Shown: in pieces, positions 21,802-32,664 of the stretch | Layout: the number at the start of each line of letters is the position of its first letter | How positions within the stretch are numbered: the stretch's first letter is position 1 | NCBI RefSeq assembly: GCF_029784155.1 | Contig: NC_073691.1 | Span: forward strand, 130,262,714 to 130,326,713 | Length of the DNA stretch: 64,000 nucleotides | Reading direction: 5' to 3' | Origin: Uranotaenia lowii | Lineage: Eukaryota; Arthropoda; Insecta; Diptera; Culicidae | Notes under the pieces: model-generated | Databases searched by the model: none | What the model saw: only the letters and a program-made list of their open reading frames with translations | Told to the model about the DNA's origin: nothing | Made by a program: the position numbers and the translations under genes

Positions 21802-22449
21802 TTAGTTGTGTAGTGTAGAGAGTTCATCCACTGAACCCACCGGAACCATTTTTTCTCCTCGACCGATCGCTTTGACAAAGACCACTCCGTTCCTGGTGTT
21901 AACCTTATCGAGCTTTTTGTTCTTCATCAGTTTCAATACTTCTTTCCGAATTTCTCGAGCAGCAGGAGTAAGATGCTCATTAATGTAGATTCGAGCATCT
22001 AAATCAAATCCGAGAGCTCTCAATGAAAGAGAGCGTTTGCCAATGTACCTTCTAAAAAACTCATTCATTGAACATCGAAAAGCGAACTCACAGAGTATCA
22101 AAGGAGTCGCACCGGCTTCAATTGGCTGAGAAGCTAGTCTTTTCATGTCAACAAGAGGTACTTCCTCGTAGTTCAAACTCATTGCTATACGTTTAAATAC
22201 AGTTTGAAGGCTTTCGTTCTGCTGATAGGGTACACCTGAAATGATGAGCTCACGATGTCTAGCTACGCGATCTGACGACTGTTGAGTTGAAGATATTTCG
22301 GTTCGAATTGCCTGTATCGTTCTGTTGATTGAAGATATGCAATCCGAATTCTCACTTTTGAAGAGGGACATTTGGCTTTCCAGAGCGTTGATCCTTTCAC
22401 CTAGTTCGGAGTTGCAGGAATCTATTTTTGCCTCAATTTTAGATTCCAT
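21802..22449 (-). CDS. LINE ORF1-type protein, coiled coil plus RRM-like region
   Basis: The 215-residue frame has an N-terminal coiled-coil-like stretch (about residues 5-65, heptad-rich, MESKIEAKIDSC onward). It continues with HRELIISGVPYQ, the usual start of an RRM-like fold in non-LTR ORF1 proteins. The C-terminal segment is KLMKNKKLDKVNTRNGVVFV, typical of LINE ORF1 C-terminal domains. Such proteins bind element RNA as chaperones. It is on the same strand as, and upstream of, the broken ORF2 at 11992-14820 and probably belongs to it. Its stop falls at the edge of the 92-bp array. The frame is open even though the partner ORF2 is broken. Confidence 0.7.
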   Translation of the reverse strand: MESKIEAKIDSCNSELGERINALESQMSLFKSENSDCISSINRTIQAIRTEISSTQQSSDRVARHRELIISGVPYQQNESLQTVFKRIAMSLNYEEVPLVDMKRLASQPIEAGATPLILCEFAFRCSMNEFFRRYIGKRSLSLRALGFDLDARIYINEHLTPAAREIRKEVLKLMKNKKLDKVNTRNGVVFVKAIGRGEKMVPVGSVDELSTLHN

Positions 22450-22559
22450 ATTTGCGTGTGAAGATTTAAGACGTTTGTTGACACGAAAAGTTGTGTTTTC
22501 AATAATCGGAAAAAACTCTTTAATCTCAATGAGCGATCTGTTTTGCTTTCTTTTACGGC

Positions 22560-23042
22560 TGTTAAGATGATGTCGTTTTATAAAATAATCGCATCATATT
22601 TCAATGCACGATCAGTGAATCGATTTCAATAAGATGAACATTAAATTAACGCTTAAAAATGTATTAAACAACGCTAAACTTTTGGATAGATTGACTAATT
22701 TTTGCAAAAGTTATTCATTTTTGTATTGAAATTTAGCGTTTTAAAAATTACTTGATAAAAATAGTCGTTTTTATAAGAGACCTTCTTATTAAAACTTATA
22801 ACTTAAAGCATATAACTTCTTTAACACTTCAGCGATCTTCATGAAACTTTCACATCACATCAAAATGATTCCCAAAAACAGTTTTGCAAAATTTTTTTTT
22901 CTCAAATTCATTTTACGAAGTTATGCTCGATTTTTTTTTTTTGCTGCATCACTCGATATCACCGGTAAAACGTGATGGCAGATTTGAAATCCTGGGAAAA
23001 TTTCACAAAAGATAAGGATTATTTCAGGTCATTAAATGCACG
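22560..23042. other. AT-rich spacer, no feature seen
   Basis: Lies between the 5' side of the outer LINE and the ITmD37E transposon; only T-rich runs are visible. Confidence 0.4.
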
Positions 23043-23044
23043 TA

Positions 23045-24348
23045 AAGTCTGCTTCATTTAATATTGGAACAAATTCTTTTGCTCATTGTGGCGCTCCTAG
23101 TGGACGGATTTGGAAACTTTTTTCACCCACGTGTCGGGAAATTCATTACCTTTCACCATGTATTTATGTCATAACACCAAACGATAGCATTTTGTAAACA
23201 ACCGCCATGGAAGCCGAACGGAGAGATCAAATTGTGCACAGTTTTCTTGAAAATCCATTGTTGTCGGCATCGAAGCTAGCTAAACAGCTTAAAATGCCCA
23301 GAAATACCGTATGGCGTGTTATCAAGCAGTACAAGGAAACATTGACGACGGCTCGGAAGCCGCATTCGAAGCGTCGGAGTGGAACTGTCGACCGGAAACT
23401 GCGTGGGAAAGTCATCAAGGCCGTCAAGAGGAATCCCAATCTTTCAGACCGCGATTTGGCCAATAAGTTCCAGGCCGCTCACAGTACGGTGCGACGAATT
23501 CGTCTCCGGGAAGGAATAAGGTCATTCCGAGCCAGCAAACAGCCAAATCGGACGCTGAAGCAGAACAATGTGGCCAGAATCCGTGCTCGAAAGCTGTACG
23601 ACCAAGTGCTGACCACGTTCGACGGATGTATTCTGATGGACGATGAGACCTACGTGAAGGCGGACTTTGGGCAAATCCCAGGTCAAAAATTTTATTTGGC
23701 GACGGCTCGGGGGGATGTACCTGCAAAATTTAAGTTCGTGTTTGCGGATAAATTCGCCCGCAAGTACATGATTTGGCAGGGGATATGCAGTTGTGGACAG
23801 AAAACCAAAGTCTTTCTCACTGACAAGACAATGACATCAGAAGTCTACAAAAAAGAGTGCCTACAGAAACGGATTCTGCCGTTTATTCGTGCCCACGACC
23901 GTCCAGTAATGTTTTGGCCGGACCTCGCAAGCTGCCATTACAGCAAAACGGTTATGGAATGGTACGCAACGAACGGGGTCAGCGTAATACCGAAGGACCT
24001 CAACCCCCCAAACTGCCCCCAGTTCCGGCCGATAGAGAAATACTGGGCAATCACGAAGCGGAGGCTTAAGGCAAAGGGAAAACTTGTTAGGAACATGACT
24101 CAAATGAAGAACTGGTGGAATCAAATCGCCAAAACGGTGGACGAAAAGGGTGTGCGCCGCCTAATGTGCCGTATTACGGGAAAAGTACGAGAATTTCTTC
24201 GAAACAGCAATGAATAATTTTTTTAATTTTTTTTTATGAAAGAGTAAAGAAAATGCTACATTTGTATGAAAAACAAATTATGAATTCGTTAATAAATGAC
24301 TGAACTACACGCAATTGTTTGTGTTCCAATATTAAATGAAGCAGACTT
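23045..24348 (+). mobile_element. Intact ITmD37E (Tc1/mariner superfamily) transposon, 1304 bp
   Basis: The ends are perfect 27-bp inverted repeats (23045-23071 and 24322-24348), starting AAGTCTGCTTCATTTAATAT. They are flanked by TA at 23043-23044 and 24349-24350, the canonical target duplication of this superfamily. The single gene inside is uninterrupted. The identity of the two ends and the open frame indicate a young, possibly active copy. The right end abuts a SINE-like piece. Confidence 0.93.
23207..24217 (+). CDS. ITmD37E transposase, 336 aa
   Basis: The enzyme cuts and pastes the surrounding element at TA sites. Residues 1-110 form a paired-type double helix-turn-helix region (SASKLAKQLKMPRNTVWRVI near 21-40 and SDRDLANKFQAAHSTVRRI near 80-98). 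The DDE catalytic domain follows. The acidic residues are D146 (in MDDETY), D239 (in WPDLASCHYS) and E277 (in RPIEKYW). Exactly 37 residues lie between the second and third, which defines the DD37E family. The length is normal for a full transposase and there is no stop or frameshift. The start at 23207 gives a complete first helix-turn-helix. Confidence 0.95.
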   Translation: MEAERRDQIVHSFLENPLLSASKLAKQLKMPRNTVWRVIKQYKETLTTARKPHSKRRSGTVDRKLRGKVIKAVKRNPNLSDRDLANKFQAAHSTVRRIRLREGIRSFRASKQPNRTLKQNNVARIRARKLYDQVLTTFDGCILMDDETYVKADFGQIPGQKFYLATARGDVPAKFKFVFADKFARKYMIWQGICSCGQKTKVFLTDKTMTSEVYKKECLQKRILPFIRAHDRPVMFWPDLASCHYSKTVMEWYATNGVSVIPKDLNPPNCPQFRPIEKYWAITKRRLKAKGKLVRNMTQMKNWWNQIAKTVDEKGVRRLMCRITGKVREFLRNSNE

Positions 24349-24350
24349 TA

Positions 24351-24592
24351 ATGCTTCCGGAGTCTGAAATCGATGTCCCGTGGAAAGCGTGGGCGATCTT
24401 TCACAGATAGATATTAAAATGATTAGGCTGTACTTAAACCACATATTCATACCAACGTACGTCTCGGTGGCCAAATTTTCACACCCGAAGACCAATAAAA
24501 TTTCCTTAGCTGGAGACGGCGGGGTTTGATCTCCCGTCGTCTGATTAAAAGTCAAACACGCTAGCCATCAAGTTAAACGACCGCACCTTAAA
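24351..24592 (-). repeat. tRNA-Lys-like SINE fragment
   Basis: The minus strand from about 24592 to 24520 folds like a degenerate tRNA. An A-box-like GATGGCTAGCG is followed by an anticodon arm TTTGA-CTTTTAA-TCAGA, with UUU in the anticodon position as in tRNA-Lys. A T-arm-like CGGGAGATCAAACCCCG then follows. The T loop and acceptor stem are not canonical, so this is not a working tRNA. A non-tRNA body continues down to the transposon's TA flank, the layout of a tRNA-derived SINE. Its 3' tail is not resolved. Confidence 0.5.
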
Positions 24593-24664
24593 TATTATCG
24601 GTCCTACTCTTAATTTTACTTCGGAAGTCCGGACTTCCCACTTCCGACAAAGGAAAATGAAGTA

Positions 24665-25830
24665 CTACACTCAACGAAATCGACACATTGTGGCTATGTG
24701 TGAGCCTATATAGATTTTTGCAATTTGTGTTTCATATGTAGAATATGTGTCCCGCATATAGTCGAAAACATCGAAAACGTTATATGTGGGTGACACATAA
24801 ACTGTATGTGGTAAGATAAATAAAAGTTATAAAATTTGTCATATGGCTGTCATTTGTAAAAAAATAATAAATTTAAAATCATTTTTTCTTGGAAATGTTA
24901 AGTTCATGTTACTTTTCTATTGAAAATCATAAGACGGAGTGATATCATTTTAATTTATTACCCTTTAAAGTTAGTTTTATTTTTGCTAATTTCTCACCCG
25001 ACTCATTCGCAATTTTTTTCCAATATCACCCAGCGAGATATTTAACATGGTTTTGCATTCAGCTCGCCCACTGCTGCGCTCTGGTCCTTCCATCGAATGC
25101 GGCATGATTCTTCCGCTTACTTCTCAGGTTTTTCGTTCTCTGTTTGATGCATTGATTCTGGGAAAACGAAAAACAAACTGTTCATAAAAGTTAGTTTAGG
25201 AGAGCGTAAAATCTAAAAGCTTACCTGCGCGTAACTTTGGAAGAAACAACTTCCGCAAACAATACTGCCTGAACAAGCCAGCGGGTATTTGGCCCTTTCC
25301 TCCGCTCTTCATGAAATCTTAATTGCCATCCGTGTCTATTCCGGAATGTAGATCGGGGTTGCATGGATCGGTGTACGGGCCAAATAGAACCAGGTCGCTG
25401 AGTTCCGGGAGTGTACTTTTTTAGAACATTGTCGTTGACCATTTGCACGGGTAATAACTGACATTGTTCCTCTCGAAAATACTGCACCCACTCCGAGGCT
25501 ACCGATTGGAACCATCTTCCTCCGACCGAGGACATTTTGAACAGGATTCCAGGTTTTTCTTTGTCGGTTCTATGCGAGCAAAACAAACGAATTTCGCGAA
25601 CGCCATTTTGAGAACACCAGAAAAATATCATCGACGACAAATTCGATGATTTTTCGCTGGTCGCACACGCTCATTTTATTTGACCCGGTTCGATATATTC
25701 CTCCCACATAAAACTTATGTGTGAAAATATTGGTTTTTATTTACTTCATTTAAATTTAATTAGTAGAAGAATTTCAGAATCGTATGTGTGGAAACACATA
25801 TTCTTTAAATGTCAATTTTTTGCAGTGTAG
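24665..25830. mobile_element. Putative TIR element with a small spliced frame
   Basis: The left end CTACACTCAACGAAATCGACA is partly mirrored by the inverted right end CTACACTGCAAAAAATTGACA. Sequence before the left end (24612-24664) is repeated at 26530-26590, where it is not followed by this block, so the left border is real. No convincing target duplication was found. On the minus strand a 139-codon frame (25221-25640) ends at a good donor (CAG|GTAAGC at 25226), with a pyrimidine-led acceptor about 65 bases on; joining them adds about ten codons. The product is not recognised. Confidence 0.4.
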
Positions 25831-26345
25831 GTCTTCGGAAGTCTGTGTTCAGCTGTCAGTTCACCAACGACGTTTCTATAAATTTTATTTAAATTCAAAA
25901 TATTATCAGAGACTTCCGTCTGATCATTCGTCAAGAAGCTGGCAACAGTGCTTCTAATTTGTTCACAAAATATCTATCTCTCTCTGCAAGTTGCGCCAAG
26001 CTCTCTCCCGAGGGAGCGAATGCTCATCCACCGTGAGAATTTTTCTCTCTCGATGACAGGTGTATTGGTGTTGTTTTATGATTTCAGAATGAGTGTTGTT
26101 TATGATATTTATGCTCTTCGGAAAACCAGTTATGAAGCATCAAAACATACCACCAATACTAGTGCAGGTTGAAGGACGGTGGCTCGTGGGGTGGGTTTAG
26201 AATTCAAGGGTTGCTTTTCAACCTTTGTGTGAGTAGAAAAGCTCCAATGAAGGGGTGAATTAGAAGAAAACGTTTGTTTTGGTGAATTTGCTTTTAGAGC
26301 TTTTATGTGCAGTAATGCCAAATAACGCAAGAAAGCTCATTATTT
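25830..26345. other. No gene seen
   Basis: Spacer between the TIR element and the 107-bp duplication; short frames only. Confidence 0.35.
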
Positions 26346-26557
26346 GGTATCCATAAACGGGGTGAAATAAAAATGAACTCTCGGAGCGGAAAAGTAAAAA
26401 GAGATATTAACGCGCCAGCACTAAATTTTACTTCGGAAGTCCGGATTTCCTGGGTATCCATAAACGGGGTGAAATAAAAATGAACTCTCGGAGCGGAACA
26501 GTAAAAAGAGATATTAATGCGCCAGCACTAAATTTTACTTCGGAAGTCCGGATTTCC
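26346..26557. repeat. 107-bp tandem duplication
   Basis: The unit from 26346 (GGTATCCATAAACGGGGTGA onward) restarts at 26453 with very few differences. Each unit ends in GGAAGTCCGGATTTCC, one mismatch from the 16-bp palindrome GGAAGTCCGGACTTCC found intact at about 24625. The duplicated module belongs to a repeat family that also flanks 24612-24664. Confidence 0.8.
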
Positions 26558-26599
26558 GACTTCCGAGAGACTTCAGACAAAGAAAAGTGAAGTACTAGA

Positions 26600-28970
26600 T
26601 CCGTCCGGAGTAGATTGATCTCTGGAAGATCGATCCAATAAATTTTTGTTTGATACGGGTGTTGCCTGAAGACTCCTTTATGTTGAAGTAAAAAGTGGAA
26701 AAAGAGGAAACCTCAAACATTTGAATATGAAATGATTCTTTACGGAATTTTGTTTTCAAATTCAACATCAGAATGTTTAACTTTTCATGACTTTGATTCA
26801 GTATTTACGATATATCATAAACAGAATGATTATATGCATTGCTCAGTACGACATACTTTCAAGTTCAAATCATAAGCGCATTAGATAGGAATAACTTATT
26901 CCGAATAAGTCTAAATACTGTTACTTGACTGATTGAAACCATCGATACATTTCAAGTTAGTTCACTCGGTGAAATTCTAATTTAAAAAGGCTTAAGATTA
27001 TATTTACGCAGGTGTTTTAATACCATCAATTCAGCCACAGGTCATCGAACTAAGGTAACGTCTAACGTATTCAGCTACCATCTGGAAGGCTAAAGTCAAG
27101 TTAAATTCTTCAAGCATCCAAATTTCGAGTATAATTTTCATTAAAAGTAGAGACGCAATATTAACGTGTTAAATTGCGGAAAGTAATAATTCAAATATAC
27201 ATATATTTAAAACGAATGCAGTAAGAAATACTTTCTATTGTGGTCTAATTTGAAAGATGAACAGCCTTCTACCGACTATGGAACTTCAAAGTTAAAACAT
27301 AAATCTAGAGCTCAGTAAAATGGTATAGATTTTTTATTCAAGGCTGAGTAAGTTTCCAAGTGACTGTTTTATGGAACTTTCGATCGTTTGAGCATTTGCT
27401 AAAAAAATTAGATTTTCCTCAAGAGTATAAAGGGAAAACCCCATTTTTTAAATCAGCGTCTATTATCTTATTGGAATGGTAGCACCAATAATGAAAAGCA
27501 ATCTTTCGGATGGCGCAGATATCAAATCTCTGCAAGAAACTCAATTTCAAAACTCGGGAATGAATAGAGAAAAAAACTTCAAAAGATCGAAAGATCGGAT
27601 GAAAAATAAACCGATTTTATCGATTTCTCCAAGGCTAAAGAATCGATCCAAAAAATCGGAAATTTGAGTTCAAAAGATCGATCTCGCAAAGATCGACCCA
27701 AGATTGACCAATCCTAATTACAGGACACTACACTCAACGTTCTTAAAACGGAAAAAGGGATTCAAAATTACCTTTTTTTTGTCGACCGGTTCCCAGCTTG
27801 ATGTTGCTTATCTACAGGACGATTTCCGACTGATCACACGAAGAAGTTACTGGCAGGATCGTACTACGAGAGTCGTGTTCATCGAAAGATGGTTCCTTTA
27901 TGAAATTTTCCTTTTGGTGAAGGTGAAAAGCGGCGACATAATTGGTGGGTACTCTTCATTCATTAGCGGTTTCTCGGAGGTACTAATGAACATCGACTCC
28001 CATGCGTTCAAATTTAATTATTTATTTAATGTCTTCGAAGGAAGCAAATGTGAAGCTTTTCTCACACATTTCTTAAAGATAACTTTTTCCCAGTTTATTG
28101 AGTGATCCATTTCCGTTGCGTGTGCGGTTACGCTAGATTCATTGACCCTGTATCATCAAGCTTTCAACTTTTTTTTTCAAGGAATTTAAATGCAAGTTGT
28201 CATTCTTCACAATTAACAACTTTCAACTCGAAAGATTTTTTTTAAAATTTGGAAATTTTATTTTCAAACCCTGAATTATTTAAGCATGAACTCTGATTCG
28301 TGATTCGGAATTTCCAAAGTTCGAATATTCAATAATATTTACCATTAAAAATACAATATTCAAAGGAGTGTAACTTATTGAAAGTATCCTTATTTAAAAA
28401 AAAGACGAATATTTCAGAATTTTAACTTTTTTTCTAACATGAAAGATTAGAGCCAAACCAAAATTCATCTGGAAATAAGGTTGATGAATCGTTATACCTG
28501 ATTTGGAGTTTGTGATATTTTTGTAAATAGAGACAGAATTGCACATAAATATTTTCCTTTATTGTTTGTTTCCTACAGTTTAGCTTAGACTCGTTGCTTT
28601 GCACATTTTTTTTTTCATAGATAAAAAGTAAAACGAAAACAAATGAGTAAAAGTAGATATAAAACAATAACATAGAAGTATAGAGAAAAAAAACGCTTGA
28701 GTAATAAAGACCAGTGGAATGTTGGTGTTTGATATTAGATATCATTTGGGATTCTAAGGTTCTAACAAATTTGGTTTGAGGATGGCAGAGCTAGTTTGCA
28801 ACTTTAACATTGATAACAGGACTGAAAGGTAAATAGACTTTTTCCATACATCTGAGTGACACCTGAAACAAACCCGTAATTTTCCCAAATGCAGTTAGTT
28901 AAAAAAAACATTCTCATTTAGTTACACAATGAATAGAGCACTGTAAATTTCAATCAAAAATAGAACATTA
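26600..28970. other. AT-rich intergenic DNA and probable carrier-gene 3' UTR
   Basis: No gene was recognised. The part nearest 29019 should be 3' UTR of the minus-strand carrier gene, and an AATAAA (minus strand, about 28558) is a candidate polyadenylation signal. The interval 27540-27710 is dense in GATCGA/ATCGAT words. A 133-codon frame at 27704-28105 shows no recognisable domain. Confidence 0.4.
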
Positions 28971-29018
28971 TCTAGGCCACTTTAAACCTGTCCATCTTTA
29001 ACAACATCGGTTGATGTT

Positions 29019-32000
29019 TTACTTCTTTTCCGGTTTCAGGTAGCCAAAGTTCATGCGCAGTTGCTCGAGGAACACAAACGTGAGAATGGTGTGCGGACCC
29101 AACCGTACGAAGGCTGGAACGTAACCCTTGAAGAAGCCCATGGGACCTAAACGTGCCGTGTAGCGTACAATGTCCCACTGGCTGGCAAACTCTCCCGGTT
29201 TAGCGTTCATAGCGCGGGTTTTCAGCACGTCCAGGGGTTGCGTTAAGGTGGTGGCGATCGCTCCTGCTGACAGCGAGGACAGGAAGTGCGTCGTCAAGTT
29301 GTCACCAAAGTATCCTGAGTTTAGAAGAAGGTCTTTGACCTGAAAAAAGGATGATTTAAATGTTCTAAATGATAAAAACTTAGATTATGACAAATCCACA
29401 AAACCTTACCAGATCGTAAAACGAAAGTTGTCCAATTGTCATGAACACGGCACGAGTGGTAGCTGTTGTGGCCCCTGAGAACAGTCGCCTGAATCCTTCT
29501 TCACGGTACACCCGGAAGAGGCCATCGATTGCATTTTTGTAACTGGAATAAATTAGAAAATGGATTAAATGTCGGTTCCTTTTATCTTTCTTTATTCTTT
29601 ATATGTTGCTTCATGCTTCTCAAGGTAATATTCTTCAATCTTAACCACTTTTTATGGAAAATCAGGCACATTGGCAACCCTGAGTACGAGGCACCCGTCG
29701 AAATGTGGAAAATGACCTACATCGGAAGGCAGCGAGTCCGAATTTTCCAGGATAAAAAGCGCCGCCTGGAGGAGGAGGAGCTGGAGCAGCTGTATCGTTC
29801 CCAGGCAACACGATGTTTCTACCAGAAGCTCAACGCATCCCGCAAAGGCTTGGTATCGCCAGCCGAAATGTGTCAGGATAAGGACGGAGGCATCCTGACG
29901 GACAATCGTGGGGTGATCAAAAGGTGGAAGCACTACTTTGATGAACACCTGAAAGGCGCACATGCTGGAGGCCAAAGCGGTGGGGGAAGCTACAAAACCG
30001 GCGTAGCCAACGACGTATTTAGAGGAGCCACTCCCAACGATGAATGCAGTTAAGGAAGCCATTCGTCAGTTGAATAGCGACAAATCAGCTGGGAAGGATG
30101 ACATCGCCGTTGAACTCATCAAAATGGGCCCGGACAAGTTTGCCGATTGCCTACACCGGTTGATGGTCCGGATCTGGGACACAGAACAGCTACCGTAGGA
30201 GTGTAAGGAGGGGTTATATACACCATTTACAATAAAGGTGACAAATTGGACTGTGAGAACTATCGAGCGATCACTGTCCTCAATACCGCCTACAAAGTAT
30301 TGTCCCGAATCCTACTCCGCCGTCGAACGCCACAAGCAAACAGCTTCGTAGGAAGTCATCAGGCCGGCTTTATGGAGGGACGGTCTACGACGCATCAGAT
30401 CTTCACACTACGGCATGTCCTCCAAAAATGCCTTGAACACCAAGTCCCGTGACGAGCTATGGAAAATCACGGACAAGAACGGCTTCTCCGGATGGATAGA
30501 ACACTGTGCTATGTGTAGATTTCCGGTAAATTGTCGAGTTCATTCGAATCACGCAGGGAGCTTCGACAAGGAGATGGTCTATCTTATATGATGTTCAACG
30601 TGGCGCAAGAAGGTGATATTTGGAGAGCGATGGACGAAAGACGTGGCACGATTTTCAACAGATCCAGTCAACTTATCTGCTTTGCCGACGACATTGATAT
30701 AGTCGGCATAACATCTGCGGCAGTGGAGAAGATCTACCGCAAAATGAAACGCGAAGCAGGAAGGATTGAGTTAATGATTAATACGTCCAAGGCGAAGTAT
30801 ATGCTGGCGTGCGGATCCTAGACCGACCGAGACTTCATTAATAATGAAGTGGTCAAGCATACGACCATTTTCGTTTTTGAAGCTGTTGATCTGACGTAGA
30901 GTCGCGGTACTCAAAGAGTCTAGAAAGATGTTGGAAGACGCCAAGGAGGAAGAACCGAAGTATGTCATCTTCGGGAGAGCAGTTTCCGGTCTCCGACATC
31001 AATGCGGGCCCAAAGAAGTACCAAATCGGCCCAGAGTAACTGTCTTTGATGAGCTGAGCTGAGAGTCTGGATTTGACAGCAAGTAAAACTCCGCCTCCAG
31101 TTGACTTCTTGCTATTCAGGGGGTTTCGATCGCAACGGAACACTGTATAATCGGGACGGATAATGGATCATCTGACTGGATAAAGTCCGGTCGATTGGCC
31201 ATGTTTCTGTGGCAAACAGGTAATCAACCAAATAGGAATTAACACCCCCGATGTTTGGGTAGTAACGTTGATCGGATCAGATGTATCGGATGCGGAACAC
31301 GAACGATAAACCCTTGGAATGCAAATTCCATCACGCGGAGAAGAGCAGTCGATAATAGCGTACTTGCCCGAAAACGCAGGCTAGAGAACCCCTTCATCAC
31401 AGACGAACTCAAGGCCGTGACGACTGTTGTCGCTGGCAGGAAACAGCGTTCACTATCAAACAAACTTCTATTATCAATACTTTCGTTTTTCTTCTTGCGT
31501 TTTCTATTTCATTTTTGATTTTTAATTTCCAGTATCGTTTTTTTTTAAATTTTACAATACACATAACTGTCCATTTTTTATCGTTTATTTCCCATTCTAT
31601 TTTTCATATCTCATCTTTCCTTTAATATGTTTTTCCAATTTTTCTCTTCCGATCTCTTCAGATTTCATTCTTATTGTCTATGTTTTAAACTAAAATTTAA
31701 CGAATTTATTTTCTAACTCTTTCCATTTTCATTATTAATTTTTAGCTCTATTTTCATGACACTCCCTTTTTCTTGGAATTCCTTATCAATTTTCTTTATT
31801 TTTTGCTCTATTCTGCCATTCTATTTTTTTTTTTCATTTTCAGTATCGATCATAATTTTTGTCTAAACTAAAGTTTGTTGATCCCTTCCCCAATCAATTA
31901 TGCTTTTTTTATCTCTTTGCATTTTCCATTCTACCTTTACTAGATATCCATTTTTCTTTCTCTATTTAACGCTTTCCCCTTTGCCACTATCTATTACAAG

Positions 32001-32591
32001 TAAATCTAACATTTCGTAACGAAATTCTAATACACAGTTATATTTAGGTAGCCATCGTCTCCACTTACCCCGGGTCACCATTTACCCCGGTGTATCTTAT
32101 TGACTTTATATATGCAGTCGAAGCTGAGCTGCTAATAATTTACATCAATCTAATGTTGTCCTGAACTTTTTTACAATAATTTGCAGTTTAAATTATTGTG
32201 AAATCACGAAATCTGGTGTTTGCAGTTTTTTTTTTAAGTTTGGGTCTTATTGTAATCAATTGGTCAAGCTTGAACTTTTTTGGATGTAAATTAAAACGAA
32301 TTTTTAGAAAATAAAACTAGACATTTGAAGTAATTCAACAAACTCAAATCGGTTCAGGAGTTGGTTTGTTATAGCTGTTTGAATTTAACGGACCCACATT
32401 TTAGAATTTAGAGATCCAATTCCAGAATAACATCTAATCGGAATCATGAGTTGACATAACTTACTTTCTTCGCTGCTCCGGAGGTAGTTTGATGTCATTT
32501 TGCATCCGAACATTGACCATGTCGGCGGGAGTTCCCACGAATCCACCGGCTGCACCGGCAGCGCCCGCCAGTAAAGCTTTTCCGGCGAAAC
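29019..32591 (-). CDS. Mitochondrial dicarboxylate carrier (SLC25A10-like), C-terminal exons
   Basis: The protein exchanges dicarboxylates such as malate and succinate for phosphate across the inner mitochondrial membrane. Three minus-strand exons are visible. Exon 32465-32591 (GFAGKALLAG, GGFVGTPADMVNVRMQND) starts after TTTCAG and ends at a GTAAGT donor. Exon 29410-29542 (YKNAIDGLFRVYREEGFRRL, FSGATTATTRAVF) and last exon 29019-29339 (VKDLLLNSG, then SLSAGAIATTLTQPLDVLKT) complete the frame in phase. The carrier signature appears as PADMVNVRM in repeat 2 and PLDVLKTRA in repeat 3. The first repeat and the start codon must lie in or beyond the assembly gap. Family assignment rests on these motifs and their match to insect dicarboxylate carriers. 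The intron 29543-32464 carries LINE debris. Confidence 0.88.
29650..30836 (+). pseudogene. Truncated LINE reverse transcriptase, RTE-like
   Basis: Plus-strand fragments inside the carrier intron encode RRLEEEELEQLYRSQATRCF, then KEAIRQLNSDKSAGKDDIA near 30055-30110. CENYRAITVLNTAYKVLSRI and GFMEGRSTTHQIFTLR follow at 30246-30452. The segment 30531-30821 carries a LRQGDGLSYMMFN box and the catalytic ICFADDIDIVG. Frames shift several times and there are stops, so the copy is dead. The motif style resembles RTE-type elements of insects; clade assignment is tentative. Confidence 0.75.
30980..31250 (-). pseudogene. LINE endonuclease fragment
   Basis: The minus strand reads FATETW, then YSVP or YTVFRCDRNPLNSKKSTGGG after a frame change, then VLLAVKSRLSAQLI. 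This is the middle of the endonuclease of a CR1/Jockey-group LINE. It lies head-to-head with the plus-strand fragment before it and has no reverse transcriptase attached. Confidence 0.65.
31470..32000. repeat. Pyrimidine-rich low-complexity tract
   Basis: About 530 bases dominated by T and TC words (TTTTC, TATTTT, ATTTTC), with two TTCAGTATCG / CCAGTATCG words about 310 bases apart. It lies inside the carrier intron. Confidence 0.65.
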
Positions 32592-32664
32592 CTGAAACGC
32601 ATATAAGGTTTTGAGTAACTGTGATCGGAGGCAAAGTTTTACGTCTCATCCCACCTGTATCACT

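Larger units (their letters stand above)
11950..22560 (-). mobile_element. Older CR1/Jockey-group LINE, split by a nested I-clade element
   Basis: Reading the minus strand there is ORF1 (21802-22449), a pyrimidine-rich tandem array, and a broken ORF2 (11992-14820). Between the last two sits a complete younger I-clade element at 15522-21424. Removing that element and one copy of its target duplication leaves about 1.07 kb between ORF1 and ORF2. The 5' and 3' limits are approximate because no target duplication for the outer element was found. Assigning ORF1 and ORF2 to a single element rests on shared strand, order and spacing, and is an inference. Confidence 0.65.

Noticed and set aside
24520..24592. 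Functional tRNA-Lys
   Set aside because: The anticodon arm is good, but the T arm and acceptor stem are not canonical; a SINE head fits better.
27704..28105. 133-codon plus-strand frame
   Set aside because: No domain, homology, splice support or codon bias that I can see; it may be a relic of a repeat that starts CTACACTCAACG like the element at 24665.
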